A stretch of 21,820 bases of DNA, from the NCBI GenBank assembly GCA_022737715.1, contig JAIITD010000017.1:1-21820 (forward strand). Reading direction: 5' to 3'. The stretch's first letter is position 1; every line of letters begins with the position of its first letter. This DNA is from Veillonella sp. (GTDB lineage: Bacteria > Bacillota > Negativicutes > Veillonellales > Veillonellaceae). Position numbers and translations under genes: made by a program. This document shows, piece after piece, positions 1-7,018 of the stretch. The notes under the pieces were generated by a model. The model did not search any database, was not told the origin of the DNA, and worked only from the letters and a program-made list of their open reading frames with translations.

Positions 1-669
1 GGTCTCTTGGCGATTATTTTACAAATTAATTTAATGGGTAAAGGTAATTTGGCGCCTACCTCAGCCTTAGATCAATTACAAAACTATGTACTCGGTGGCA
101 TTATCGGTGCCATCATCTATAATGATGCGATTGGTATTTTACAATTTATGTTAGTTCTCATCTTATGGACTATTCTCGTAATGACGCTTAAATTCTTAAA
201 AGGCAATCTTCGATTCTTTAAAACAATTCTAGATGGTCATCCTGTAATTGTTATCGAAAAAGGTCATGTCTTAACTGAAGAATGTATGCGTTATGGTATT
301 CAATCGGCTGAATTAAAACTAAAACTTCGCACAGCTGGTGTTCAATATGTAGCAGATGTTAAGCGCGCCGTATTAGAGCAAAATGGTCAGCTTAGTGTTG
401 TTCAGTTCGGTGAAGAAAATATTCGTTTTGATTTGATCAATGATGGTCAAATTAATCAATTTACTCTTGATGTAATTGAAAAAGATAAAGAATGGCTAGA
501 ACAAGAGGTACAGGCACAAGGGTATTCTATTAAGGATATCTACATTGCGGAATACAGAGATGGTAAAGTCGTATTGTATCCGTATGAGAAAAAACATCGC
601 CCTCAATTGGTAAAAACAATTAAAACAAAGACTATTCATACAAAGGATAAAATAAAATCTAAAATATAA
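1..669 (+). CDS. DUF421/YetF-like membrane protein, 5' end cut off by the window
   Basis: The reading frame is open from base 1 and stops at 669, so the true start lies upstream. The fragment begins near an LMGKGNLAP segment, which corresponds to the LMGKRQLGELSP-type motif near the N-terminus of YetF proteins. Two hydrophobic membrane segments follow (about residues 30-65 of the fragment). Next comes a soluble domain with the family's typical order: a strand with HPVIVIEKG, then a helix with TEECMRYGIQSAEL, then a segment ending in an AQGYSIKDIYIAEY-like motif. YetF/DUF421 proteins are membrane proteins of Firmicutes with poorly known function, sometimes linked to spores or stress. The C-terminal tail is rich in Lys and Thr. 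It is followed by a hairpin and then the radical SAM gene. The family assignment is fairly firm; the biological role is unknown. Confidence 0.75.
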   Translation, partial: GLLAIILQINLMGKGNLAPTSALDQLQNYVLGGIIGAIIYNDAIGILQFMLVLILWTILVMTLKFLKGNLRFFKTILDGHPVIVIEKGHVLTEECMRYGIQSAELKLKLRTAGVQYVADVKRAVLEQNGQLSVVQFGEENIRFDLINDGQINQFTLDVIEKDKEWLEQEVQAQGYSIKDIYIAEYRDGKVVLYPYEKKHRPQLVKTIKTKTIHTKDKIKSKI

Positions 670-698
670 TCTCTTGAATTATATATAGAGAGCGTTGT

Positions 699-724
699 TA
701 AGCCCACTTTTCGTAGTGGGCTTA
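699..724 (+). terminator. GC-rich hairpin between the DUF421 gene and the radical SAM gene
   Basis: A 10-bp perfect stem, TAAGCCCACT paired with AGTGGGCTTA, encloses a 6-nt loop. It follows the stop codon of the upstream gene by about 30 nt. No proper U-run follows (the sequence continues TATAGAAAGG), and the ribosome site of the next gene starts only a few bases later. It could be a weak terminator, an mRNA-processing or stabilising hairpin, or a leader structure of the next gene. Confidence 0.5.
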
Positions 725-740
725 TATAGAAAGGAAATTA

Positions 741-2468
741 GTGAACCGTAAAGATTTAATTGATCGATTACAAGAACTTTATAATGATGAAGATAGCCGC
801 GTAACCATTAACCCTCATGCGGAGCAAAAGGTTGCCATCGTCTATCCGAATACCTATTTTGTGGGCATGAGTAATTTAGGCCTTCACATTATCTATGAGG
901 AAATCAATTTGCATCCATCTAGTGTATGTGAGCGGATATTCTTACCTGAGAAAAAGGAATTAGACGCTTATGATAAGACGAAAACACCGCTTATGAGCGT
1001 TGAAACGCAACGGCCTATGCATCAGTTTGATGTAGTGGCCTTTGATGTAACCTTTGAAATGGATTATTTTCACATACCATTAATGCTGCGACATGGGCGT
1101 GTGCCTGTTATGAGTGAAGACCGAACGGGCTTTGATCCTATCGTCATTGCGGGAGGACCTTGTGCGACATTTAATCCTGAGCCCTTTGCCGATTTTATTG
1201 ATGCTTTCATCATCGGTGAAGGGGAGGGCATCGTTACTGCCGTATTAGAACGAATTCGCAAGGGTCGTGAGAATGGTGAAAGCCGAGAAGAAACGATTGC
1301 CGGACTAGCTCAAATTGATGGTGTATATGTACCTGCTTTATATACGCCTCAATATGATGATAATGATCGTTTTGTTGGCTATGATATAGCAGATGGTGCA
1401 CCTAAAATCATACGACGTCATTTTGAGCCTCTAACAAGTGGAGGTGAAACGGTAATTGCTACGAATTTTACCGAGTTTGGTGCCATGTATATCATCGAGG
1501 TAGCTCGAGGGTGTGGCCGTCATTGTCGATTCTGTATGGCTGGTTATTGTTTCCGCGTGCCCCGAGTACGCCCTCTAGATATTTTAAAAGAAGGCGTGGA
1601 TAGAGCGGAGAAGCTTGGGAAAAAAGTGGGCCTTATGGGGGCGGCCATTTCCGATTATCCGGAGGTTGATGAGCTCGTAACCTATATTCGCTCTAAGGAT
1701 ATGCGTTATTCTTGTGCGTCGTTGCGTGCCGATTCTTTGACACAAGCCGTTGTAGATGGATTGGCTGATAGTGGACAGAAGACGATTACCATTGCGCCTG
1801 AGACGGGTAGTGAACGCTTACGCCGTGTTATCAACAAGGGCATCAGTGAAGAAAATCTTCGCACTGCTGCTCAGTTATCCGCTAAGTCCGGCATTCAACA
1901 TATGCGTCTTTATATTATGATTGGCCTGCCAACGGAAACTGATGAAGATATAGATGCCATCATTGGGCTAGCTGAACGTACACAAGCCCACATGGCCGAG
2001 GTGGGCTGTAAAGGTCGCTTAACATTGAGTATTAACCCATTTATACCGAAACCATTTACACCATTCCAGTGGATGGCTATGGATCATCAAAAGAGCGTAG
2101 AAAAGAAATTACAATACATTAAGAAATCACTACAAAAAAATCGTCGTATAGAGGTACTTGTAGAGTCTCCTAAAGAAGCGTATATTCAAGGCGTACTGGC
2201 TCGTGGCGACCGCCGTTTAGGGAAGGTGCTCGCTGCATGTGCCCTTGATAGAGGTAGTAAATCTTTCAAATCTGAAATGAAAAAAGCTGGCCTCGACATG
2301 GATAATTGTAATTATCGGGAGCGCAATTTTGATGATTATTTGCCTTGGTCGCATTTGGATATGGGACTAAGGGATGGTTATTTAGAACAAGAATGGCAAC
2401 GAGCCGTTGATGAAGCGTATACACCACCTTGTATGGAAGGTTGTAAGCGTTGTGGCGTGTGTAAGTGA
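741..2468 (+). CDS. Radical SAM protein, TIGR03960 type, with B12-binding-like N-terminal domain
   Basis: The start is GTG with AAGGAA seven to ten bases upstream. Residues about 25-180 resemble the cobalamin-binding-like domain seen in front of many radical SAM enzymes (VGMSNLGLHIIYEEI; IVIAGGPCATFNPEP; FIIGEGEG). The radical SAM core follows, with the cluster-binding CX3CX2C motif at C258, C262 and C265 (GCGRHCRFC). It contains the expected later motifs: TITIAPETGSERLRRVINKG and MRLYIMIGLPTETDED. The C-terminus ends in four cysteines, C564, C568, C571 and C574, which could hold a second iron-sulfur cluster or a metal. In many Firmicutes this protein is paired with or fused to a DUF2344 (TIGR03936) protein; none is seen here. 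The substrate is unknown. It lies 31 nt before pgeF and is probably co-transcribed with it. Confidence 0.85.
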   Translation: MNRKDLIDRLQELYNDEDSRVTINPHAEQKVAIVYPNTYFVGMSNLGLHIIYEEINLHPSSVCERIFLPEKKELDAYDKTKTPLMSVETQRPMHQFDVVAFDVTFEMDYFHIPLMLRHGRVPVMSEDRTGFDPIVIAGGPCATFNPEPFADFIDAFIIGEGEGIVTAVLERIRKGRENGESREETIAGLAQIDGVYVPALYTPQYDDNDRFVGYDIADGAPKIIRRHFEPLTSGGETVIATNFTEFGAMYIIEVARGCGRHCRFCMAGYCFRVPRVRPLDILKEGVDRAEKLGKKVGLMGAAISDYPEVDELVTYIRSKDMRYSCASLRADSLTQAVVDGLADSGQKTITIAPETGSERLRRVINKGISEENLRTAAQLSAKSGIQHMRLYIMIGLPTETDEDIDAIIGLAERTQAHMAEVGCKGRLTLSINPFIPKPFTPFQWMAMDHQKSVEKKLQYIKKSLQKNRRIEVLVESPKEAYIQGVLARGDRRLGKVLAACALDRGSKSFKSEMKKAGLDMDNCNYRERNFDDYLPWSHLDMGLRDGYLEQEWQRAVDEAYTPPCMEGCKRCGVCK

Positions 2469-2499
2469 TTTGAGAAATAAATAGTAGAGGAACAGTAGT

Positions 2500-3357
2500 A
2501 TGGATATCACTGTTGTAAATATAAATACAAATAATCATAAATGGTCTTTTGAAATGCCTAACTGGGCCAATCAATTTCCTCTAGTTATGGGGGATACATA
2601 TCGTCATGGTGGTGTATCTAAGAAGCCATGTGAATCGCTAAATTTAGCGACTCACATAGGAGATTCATTACAGGATGTATTAGATAACCGCAGCATTGTG
2701 GCTAATCATTTAGGCGTATCGCCAAAGCGGATTACCTGCGGTAATCAGGTACATGGCCTCAATGCAGTCCGCATTACAGAAGACTTAATCGGTGCTGGTG
2801 CAATGAATGCTGAGTCAGCTATTCCCGATTGCGATGCGGTATATACGGATATTCCGAACGTCCCATTATTCCTATTTACCGCTGATTGTGTGCCGGTAGG
2901 TATTTATGATCCCGTTCACCATGTGGTGGCTACCGTCCACGCAGGATGGCGTGGTGCTATAGGCCATTTACCGGTCATCACCATGGAAGCGATGCAACGG
3001 GATTTTGGTACACGCTTTGAAGATTGTTATGTATATTTAGGACCTAGCATTGGACCTAAATCCTTTGAGGTAAATCAAGAACTGGCAGATACTTTCACCG
3101 ACGAATGGAAGAAGATAACCGATGCTAATAGCGATGAATTGGTCCGATATATCGTCCGAGATGGTGCATCCCAGGAGACACCGCATATAGATTTGTGGCG
3201 GTTTATTGAAGAAGATCTATTGCAACGAGGCGTTCCTAAGGAACAAATCTGTATTGGCGGTACCGATAGTATGACCGATGAGAATTGTTTTTCCTATCGC
3301 AGAGAACATGGTAAAACGGGGCGTATGGCATTATTCGGCATGCTTGAAAAACGGTAA
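2500..3357 (+). CDS. pgeF: Peptidoglycan editing factor / YfiH-type multicopper-like purine nucleoside phosphorylase
   Basis: The 285-aa product has the signature residues of the YfiH/PgeF (Cu-oxidase_4, DUF152) family: H85 in a QVHG motif, C130 in ADCVPV, and H147 in HAGWRG. These form the single metal site of the family. Family members act on purine nucleosides (phosphorylase and deaminase activity). In E. coli the protein prevents misincorporation of serine in place of alanine in the peptidoglycan stem peptide. The start ATG has GAGGAA upstream. The protein corresponds to B. subtilis YlmD, which likewise lies upstream of the YlmE, SepF and YlmH genes, so the context supports the call. The cytoplasmic location is inferred from the absence of a signal peptide. 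Confidence 0.9.
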   Translation: MDITVVNINTNNHKWSFEMPNWANQFPLVMGDTYRHGGVSKKPCESLNLATHIGDSLQDVLDNRSIVANHLGVSPKRITCGNQVHGLNAVRITEDLIGAGAMNAESAIPDCDAVYTDIPNVPLFLFTADCVPVGIYDPVHHVVATVHAGWRGAIGHLPVITMEAMQRDFGTRFEDCYVYLGPSIGPKSFEVNQELADTFTDEWKKITDANSDELVRYIVRDGASQETPHIDLWRFIEEDLLQRGVPKEQICIGGTDSMTDENCFSYRREHGKTGRMALFGMLEKR

Positions 3358-3360
3358 AGA

Positions 3361-3389
3361 TATACATTATTGGTTAAATATTATATAAT
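3361..3389 (+). promoter_or_regulatory. Candidate sigma-A promoter for the yggS-sepF-proC-ylmH segment
   Basis: TATACA at 3361-3366 (4 of 6 to TTGACA) lies 17 bp from a perfect TATAAT at 3384-3389. This 80-nt gap is the widest break between genes inside the cluster. It suggests an independent start for the downstream genes in addition to any read-through from pgeF. Confidence 0.5.
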
Positions 3390-3437
3390 ATAAGTCTATA
3401 GGATATTTATTTATACGTTACTATATGGGAGGATCAT

Positions 3438-4124
3438 ATGATTGAAGAATCCCTTCATAAAATCCAACAACGCATGGCCGATGCAATGGCTAGCGTAGGG
3501 CGCACGGATACGGCGTTACTTGTAGCGGTTACAAAGAATCATCCTGTAACGGCTGTAGAGGAAGTGGCTCGCCTTGGATGCACTCATGTAGGCGAAAATC
3601 GCGTGCAAGAGGCAAAAGAAAAACAAATGCTTTATACAGGACCTAAATTGGTATGGCATTTAATTGGCCATTTACAAGTCAATAAGGTTCGTCAAGCGGT
3701 ACCGATGTTTGATTTGATTCATTCTGTAGATAGTAAGAAACTATTAGATGAAATCGAAAAGGTTGCTGCTAAGCATGATAAAGTACAAGACATATTGTTA
3801 CAAGTCAATGTAGCTCGCGAAGCGAGTAAGTCTGGCATGTCCGTAGAGGATTTTCCTGACATACGAGACTATGCTAAGACATTACCGCATGTGCGCGTTA
3901 AAGGGTTGATGTGCATGGCTCCGTTCTTTGAAAATCCGGAGGATGCAAGACCTATCTTTAGAGTGGCACATGCTTTGTACGAAGATATGAAAGGGTATTT
4001 CCCTGATGGGGATATACAATATTTATCGATGGGGATGACACATGACTTTGAAATAGCCTTACAAGAAGGGGCTAACATCGTGCGTGTAGGCACTGCCATC
4101 TTTGGGGAACGTGTATATAACTAA
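3438..4124 (+). CDS. yggS: YggS/PROSC-family pyridoxal-phosphate homeostasis protein
   Basis: The 228-aa product is a single-domain PLP-binding TIM-barrel protein of the alanine-racemase N-terminal fold. The PLP lysine is K33 in LLVAVTKNHP, and HVGENRVQEAKEK, WHLIGHLQVNK and the C-terminal MGMTHDFEIALQEGANIVRVGTAIFG-like region are all in the family order. Members have no clear enzymatic activity; they buffer pyridoxal phosphate and affect amino-acid and vitamin B6 balance. The start ATG lies 6 bp after GGGAGG. It equals B. subtilis YlmE and is followed by sepF after 39 nt. The proC gene two genes downstream repeats the common yggS-proC association. Confidence 0.92.
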   Translation: MIEESLHKIQQRMADAMASVGRTDTALLVAVTKNHPVTAVEEVARLGCTHVGENRVQEAKEKQMLYTGPKLVWHLIGHLQVNKVRQAVPMFDLIHSVDSKKLLDEIEKVAAKHDKVQDILLQVNVAREASKSGMSVEDFPDIRDYAKTLPHVRVKGLMCMAPFFENPEDARPIFRVAHALYEDMKGYFPDGDIQYLSMGMTHDFEIALQEGANIVRVGTAIFGERVYN

Positions 4125-4163
4125 TTGGGAATATAACAGTGTGAGTATATTAGGAGGATTACC

Positions 4164-4658
4164 ATGTCTATGGGAGAACAATGGCAAAAAATCAAAAATT
4201 TTATCGGTATTAATAATGATGACCGTTATGATTATGATGATGAGTATGAATATGAAGACGATGAGGACTATGCAGAAGACGTGCCACCAGTAGCACCAAC
4301 AGCAGCTGCATCTGAGTTCCATCCACGTAAGGTAGGAGGCACATCCACTATGACACAACGTCCAACAGCCATGAAAGTAGTTGTTATCGAACCTAAGGTT
4401 TTTGAAGATTCTGAAAGCATCACTCATCAATTGCGTGACATGCGACCTGTATTGATTAATTTTGAAAATACAGACCCTCACGAAGCAGCTCGCATTGTTG
4501 ACTTTGTATCTGGTGCAACATTTGCATTAGATGGTAAATTGGAAAAGGTAGGCAAAGATATTTTCATGTGCGTACCTGTTAATGTATCCATTGATTATAA
4601 TAATGAATCTGAAAGTGGAACAACTGAGCAACAAGAATTTAACTGGCAAAACAAATAA
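4164..4658 (+). CDS. sepF: Cell division protein SepF
   Basis: The 164-aa product has the three-part SepF layout. Residues about 1-16 form a short amphipathic helix for membrane binding (WQKIKNFIG). A strongly acidic Asp/Glu/Tyr linker follows (about 19-45). A conserved C-terminal domain spans about 70-150, with KVVVIEPKVFEDSESI, RPVLINFEN and the FVSGATFALDGKLEKVGKDIF region. SepF tethers FtsZ to the membrane and helps to organise the division ring and septum in Firmicutes, actinobacteria and cyanobacteria. The start at 4164 is fixed by a perfect AGGAGG at 4152-4157. No ylmG (YggT) gene follows as it does in Bacillus; proC follows instead. Confidence 0.93.
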   Translation: MSMGEQWQKIKNFIGINNDDRYDYDDEYEYEDDEDYAEDVPPVAPTAAASEFHPRKVGGTSTMTQRPTAMKVVVIEPKVFEDSESITHQLRDMRPVLINFENTDPHEAARIVDFVSGATFALDGKLEKVGKDIFMCVPVNVSIDYNNESESGTTEQQEFNWQNK

Positions 4659-4684
4659 TCCGGTATAGAAAAAGTGGTGATACT

Positions 4685-5473
4685 ATGTTGGGAAAAACAG
4701 TATGTATAGGCGTAGGTGCTATGGGTGGTGCCCTTTTACGAGGCGCACTTTCACAAGGCATATTACGTGCAGATGATGTGTCAATCGTGGTGCGTCGCCC
4801 TGAACATCGCGACGAATTAGTTGACGAATTGGGCGTTACAGGTTTTGTAGAATTACCTGATATGGCGCAGTTTGACACGATTATCTTAGCTGTTAAACCG
4901 CAGGTATTGCCGTCTGTATTGAGCCAATTAACGTCTGTGAAAGCGGGTGCTACGGTTATATCTGTGGCAGCTGGCGTAACATTAGATACCTTGCGCAAAG
5001 CATTGCCAACAGCGGTATTGTACCGTGCCATGCCGAATACTCCAGCATCTATTGGATGCGGTATGACTGCGTTGACTGCAGATAATGGAGCTGATACTAC
5101 TTCTGTAGAGGCCTTATTTAATGCGGTTGGTGAAGTAGCCGTTGTCAGTGAAGCAGACCTAGATCGATTAGGCGCTTTATCTGGTGCCGGCCCAGGATAT
5201 ATGTTTGTCATTTTAGACGCCTTGGCTGATGCGGGGGTCCGCATTGGATTACCTCGTCAATTGGCAATTAAGGCAGCCGCCCAAACAATGTATGGGGCTG
5301 GCAAAATGGCATTGGAATCCGGTACACATCCTGCAGTATTGCGCGACCAAGTGACTAGCCCAGGTGGCACCACGATTGCCGGCATTGGAGCTATGGAAAA
5401 AGGTGGCTTGCGCAGTGCCCTACAAGATGGGGTTGTTGCTTGTTTAGCTCGTTCCAATGAATTGGGGAAATAA
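4685..5473 (+). CDS. proC: Pyrroline-5-carboxylate reductase
   Basis: The 262-aa product reduces 1-pyrroline-5-carboxylate to L-proline with NAD(P)H, the last step of proline synthesis. It opens with a Rossmann dinucleotide site (IGVGAMGGALLRG), followed by LAVKPQVLPSVL, the RAMPNTPASIGCG segment and the C-terminal dimerisation domain with SGAGPGYMFVILDALADAGVRIGL and TSPGGTTIAGI. The SGAGPGY element differs slightly from the more usual SGSGPAY. The length is normal for the family. The stop codon overlaps the next start by one base (TAATG), so translation is probably coupled to ylmH. Confidence 0.93.
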   Translation: MLGKTVCIGVGAMGGALLRGALSQGILRADDVSIVVRRPEHRDELVDELGVTGFVELPDMAQFDTIILAVKPQVLPSVLSQLTSVKAGATVISVAAGVTLDTLRKALPTAVLYRAMPNTPASIGCGMTALTADNGADTTSVEALFNAVGEVAVVSEADLDRLGALSGAGPGYMFVILDALADAGVRIGLPRQLAIKAAAQTMYGAGKMALESGTHPAVLRDQVTSPGGTTIAGIGAMEKGGLRSALQDGVVACLARSNELGK

Positions 5474-6258
5474 TGGCTGATACTAGTAAATTAATTAGAT
5501 ATTTTGAAGCAAGCGGCAGCGGTGAAGAAGCGCGCCGTATGCTCGATTTAGCAGAACAAGTAGTAAAAGGAAAACCATATCGCGTTTGCGATTTTACAAG
5601 CCCTGCCGGTCTTGTTATCGCCGATGCAATTAAGGCGGCCTATCCTGAACTACTCGTTCAATCCTATGGTGGCTACGAAGGGGCAGAGCGCATTCGCATT
5701 GCCTTTGTAGATAGCCATTTTCAAGGTACAGTAGATATGGGCATTGTTCCATTGAAGGTATCTTGGGACCCACGACTTAGATTGTTAAATCATCGTGATG
5801 TACTTGGTTCTTTGATGGGCCTTGGCATTGATCGCTCGAAATTTGGCGATATTATCATGGGTCAAGGAGGTGCACAAATTCTCGTAGATAGTGCAGTAGC
5901 CGATTTTGTAGTACAGAACTTTACAAAAATCGCTATGGTTGTCGTATCTGTAACTCCGATGGAGTTAGATGAGATTGCACCAAAAGAAGAAAAGATAAAA
6001 GAAGTGCGTACTACCGTTGCATCACTTCGATTAGATGCGGTGGCAAGCTCTGGCTTTAGCGTATCCCGTACGAAATTGGTGAGCGCTGTAAATGCCGGTT
6101 TATTGCAAGTAAATTGGCAACCTGCAAAGGGACCATCCCAAGAGGTTAAAGAAGGGGATATTATCTCGATGCGTGGACGTGGCCGAATGAAGGTAGAGGC
6201 TATTACGGGCACATCCCGTAAGGGACGTATTGGCGTTTACCTTAAACGATTTATGTAG
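5473..6258 (+). CDS. ylmH: YlmH-like RNA-binding protein with C-terminal S4 domain
   Basis: The 261-aa product matches YlmH-type proteins, which have an N-terminal RRM-like fold (about residues 40-170: TSPAGLVIADAIK, VPLKVSWDPRLRLLNHRDVLGSLMGLGIDRSKFGDII) and a C-terminal S4 RNA-binding domain (about 180-245: SLRLDAVASSGFSVSRTKLVSAVNAGLLQVNW ending in GDIISMRGRGRMKV). Homologues bind ribosomal or tRNA-like RNA and in B. subtilis have been linked to rescue of stalled ribosomes. The gene starts on the last base of the proC stop and is the last gene of this block, ending just before a strong terminator. Confidence 0.87.
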   Translation: MADTSKLIRYFEASGSGEEARRMLDLAEQVVKGKPYRVCDFTSPAGLVIADAIKAAYPELLVQSYGGYEGAERIRIAFVDSHFQGTVDMGIVPLKVSWDPRLRLLNHRDVLGSLMGLGIDRSKFGDIIMGQGGAQILVDSAVADFVVQNFTKIAMVVVSVTPMELDEIAPKEEKIKEVRTTVASLRLDAVASSGFSVSRTKLVSAVNAGLLQVNWQPAKGPSQEVKEGDIISMRGRGRMKVEAITGTSRKGRIGVYLKRFM

Positions 6259-6268
6259 GCAAATAAGC

Positions 6269-6298
6269 AATCGGCTTGATCATTCAAGCCGATTTTTT
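6269..6298 (+). terminator. Rho-independent terminator after ylmH
   Basis: A perfect 11-bp stem (AATCGGCTTGA with TCAAGCCGATT) and a 4-nt loop are followed directly by a run of T to 6298. It lies 10 nt after the ylmH stop and separates the ylm-like block from the tetrapyrrole operon. Confidence 0.93.
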
Positions 6299-6350
6299 AT
6301 ACCGCTTATGTATATCTATAGTTCCATATGTAGGTATACATAAGCGGTAT
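6299..6350. promoter_or_regulatory. 16-bp inverted repeat in front of the tetrapyrrole operon
   Basis: ATACCGCTTATGTATA (6299-6314) is repeated as its exact reverse complement at 6335-6350, with a 20-bp centre. It ends 20 bp before the start codon of the first operon gene and no T-run follows, so it is unlikely to be a simple terminator. A TATAGT at 6317-6322 inside the centre could be a -10 box, with only a weak -35 candidate. The repeat could be an operator for a dimeric regulator or a 5'-leader hairpin acting on translation. This is inferred from the geometry alone. Confidence 0.5.
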
Positions 6351-6370
6351 TATCCATAGGAGCGGTTCTT

Positions 6371-7018
6371 ATGCTATCTCTAACATTACAAACTACAGCG
6401 AGTGATACCATTCTATTTATAGGCGGTGGGGCCGTGGCTGAACGGCGACTAGCCTTATGCTTAGAGGAGCCGTGTCAATGTATTGTCATCAGTCCTGTTA
6501 TAACAGAACAGATGCAAGCGTGGCATGAGGATGACCGATTTGTTTGGCACAATACTATATTTACTGATGAGTATATAGATATGGTCAAGCGTTGTAAGTT
6601 ATTATTTATATGTACTGATAATACAGCTGTTAACGATTATGTAGAGGCAATCGCTCGTAAGTATGGTATTTGGCTTAATCGAGCCGATGATGCCACATCC
6701 TGTGACTTTACCGTGCCATCTACCATCGATATAGGTGACCTTCATATTGCAATTAGTGCTAATAATGGAGGCCCTCGAATTAATCGTCTTGTGAAACGAG
6801 ATATGATGAATCGTTATAGTGAGTTGCAAATTGCTATACCGAGACTTAAAATTATGAGGGAAGAGGTAAAGTTACTTATCCCTAGCGTAGAGGAGCGTAG
6901 CCAATTTTGGCGCACTCACCTAGGCGAATCTGAATTTCAGGCTATTCTTAAGGGACAATGGCCTTTGATAGAGGAGAAACTACACCATGCAATTAGTGGT
7001 ATTAGGACTAAATCATAG
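6371..7018 (+). CDS. Precorrin-2 dehydrogenase (Met8 / CysG N-terminal type)
   Basis: The 215-aa product has the NAD-binding start of siroheme synthase N-domains: ILFIGGGAVAERRLALCLEE (about residues 14-33). It is followed by the ICTDN and NRADDATSCDFTVPSTIDIGDLHIAISANNGGP regions typical of CysG-N/Met8. The enzyme oxidises precorrin-2 to sirohydrochlorin with NAD and in some members also inserts iron to make siroheme; which of the two applies here cannot be read from the sequence. A GGAG ribosome site lies about 8 nt before the ATG. It opens the operon and overlaps hemA by 32 nt, an unusually long overlap that suggests translational coupling. Confidence 0.85.
   Translation: MLSLTLQTTASDTILFIGGGAVAERRLALCLEEPCQCIVISPVITEQMQAWHEDDRFVWHNTIFTDEYIDMVKRCKLLFICTDNTAVNDYVEAIARKYGIWLNRADDATSCDFTVPSTIDIGDLHIAISANNGGPRINRLVKRDMMNRYSELQIAIPRLKIMREEVKLLIPSVEERSQFWRTHLGESEFQAILKGQWPLIEEKLHHAISGIRTKS

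Noticed and set aside
4102..4293. Small plus-strand frame overlapping the yggS end and sepF start
   Set aside because: It is out of frame with both genes, and its Met-rich product is only the shadow of the acidic SepF linker.
6259..6370. Cobalamin riboswitch before the tetrapyrrole operon
   Set aside because: The gap is only about 110 nt, half of it the terminator, and no B12-box-like sequence was recognised.
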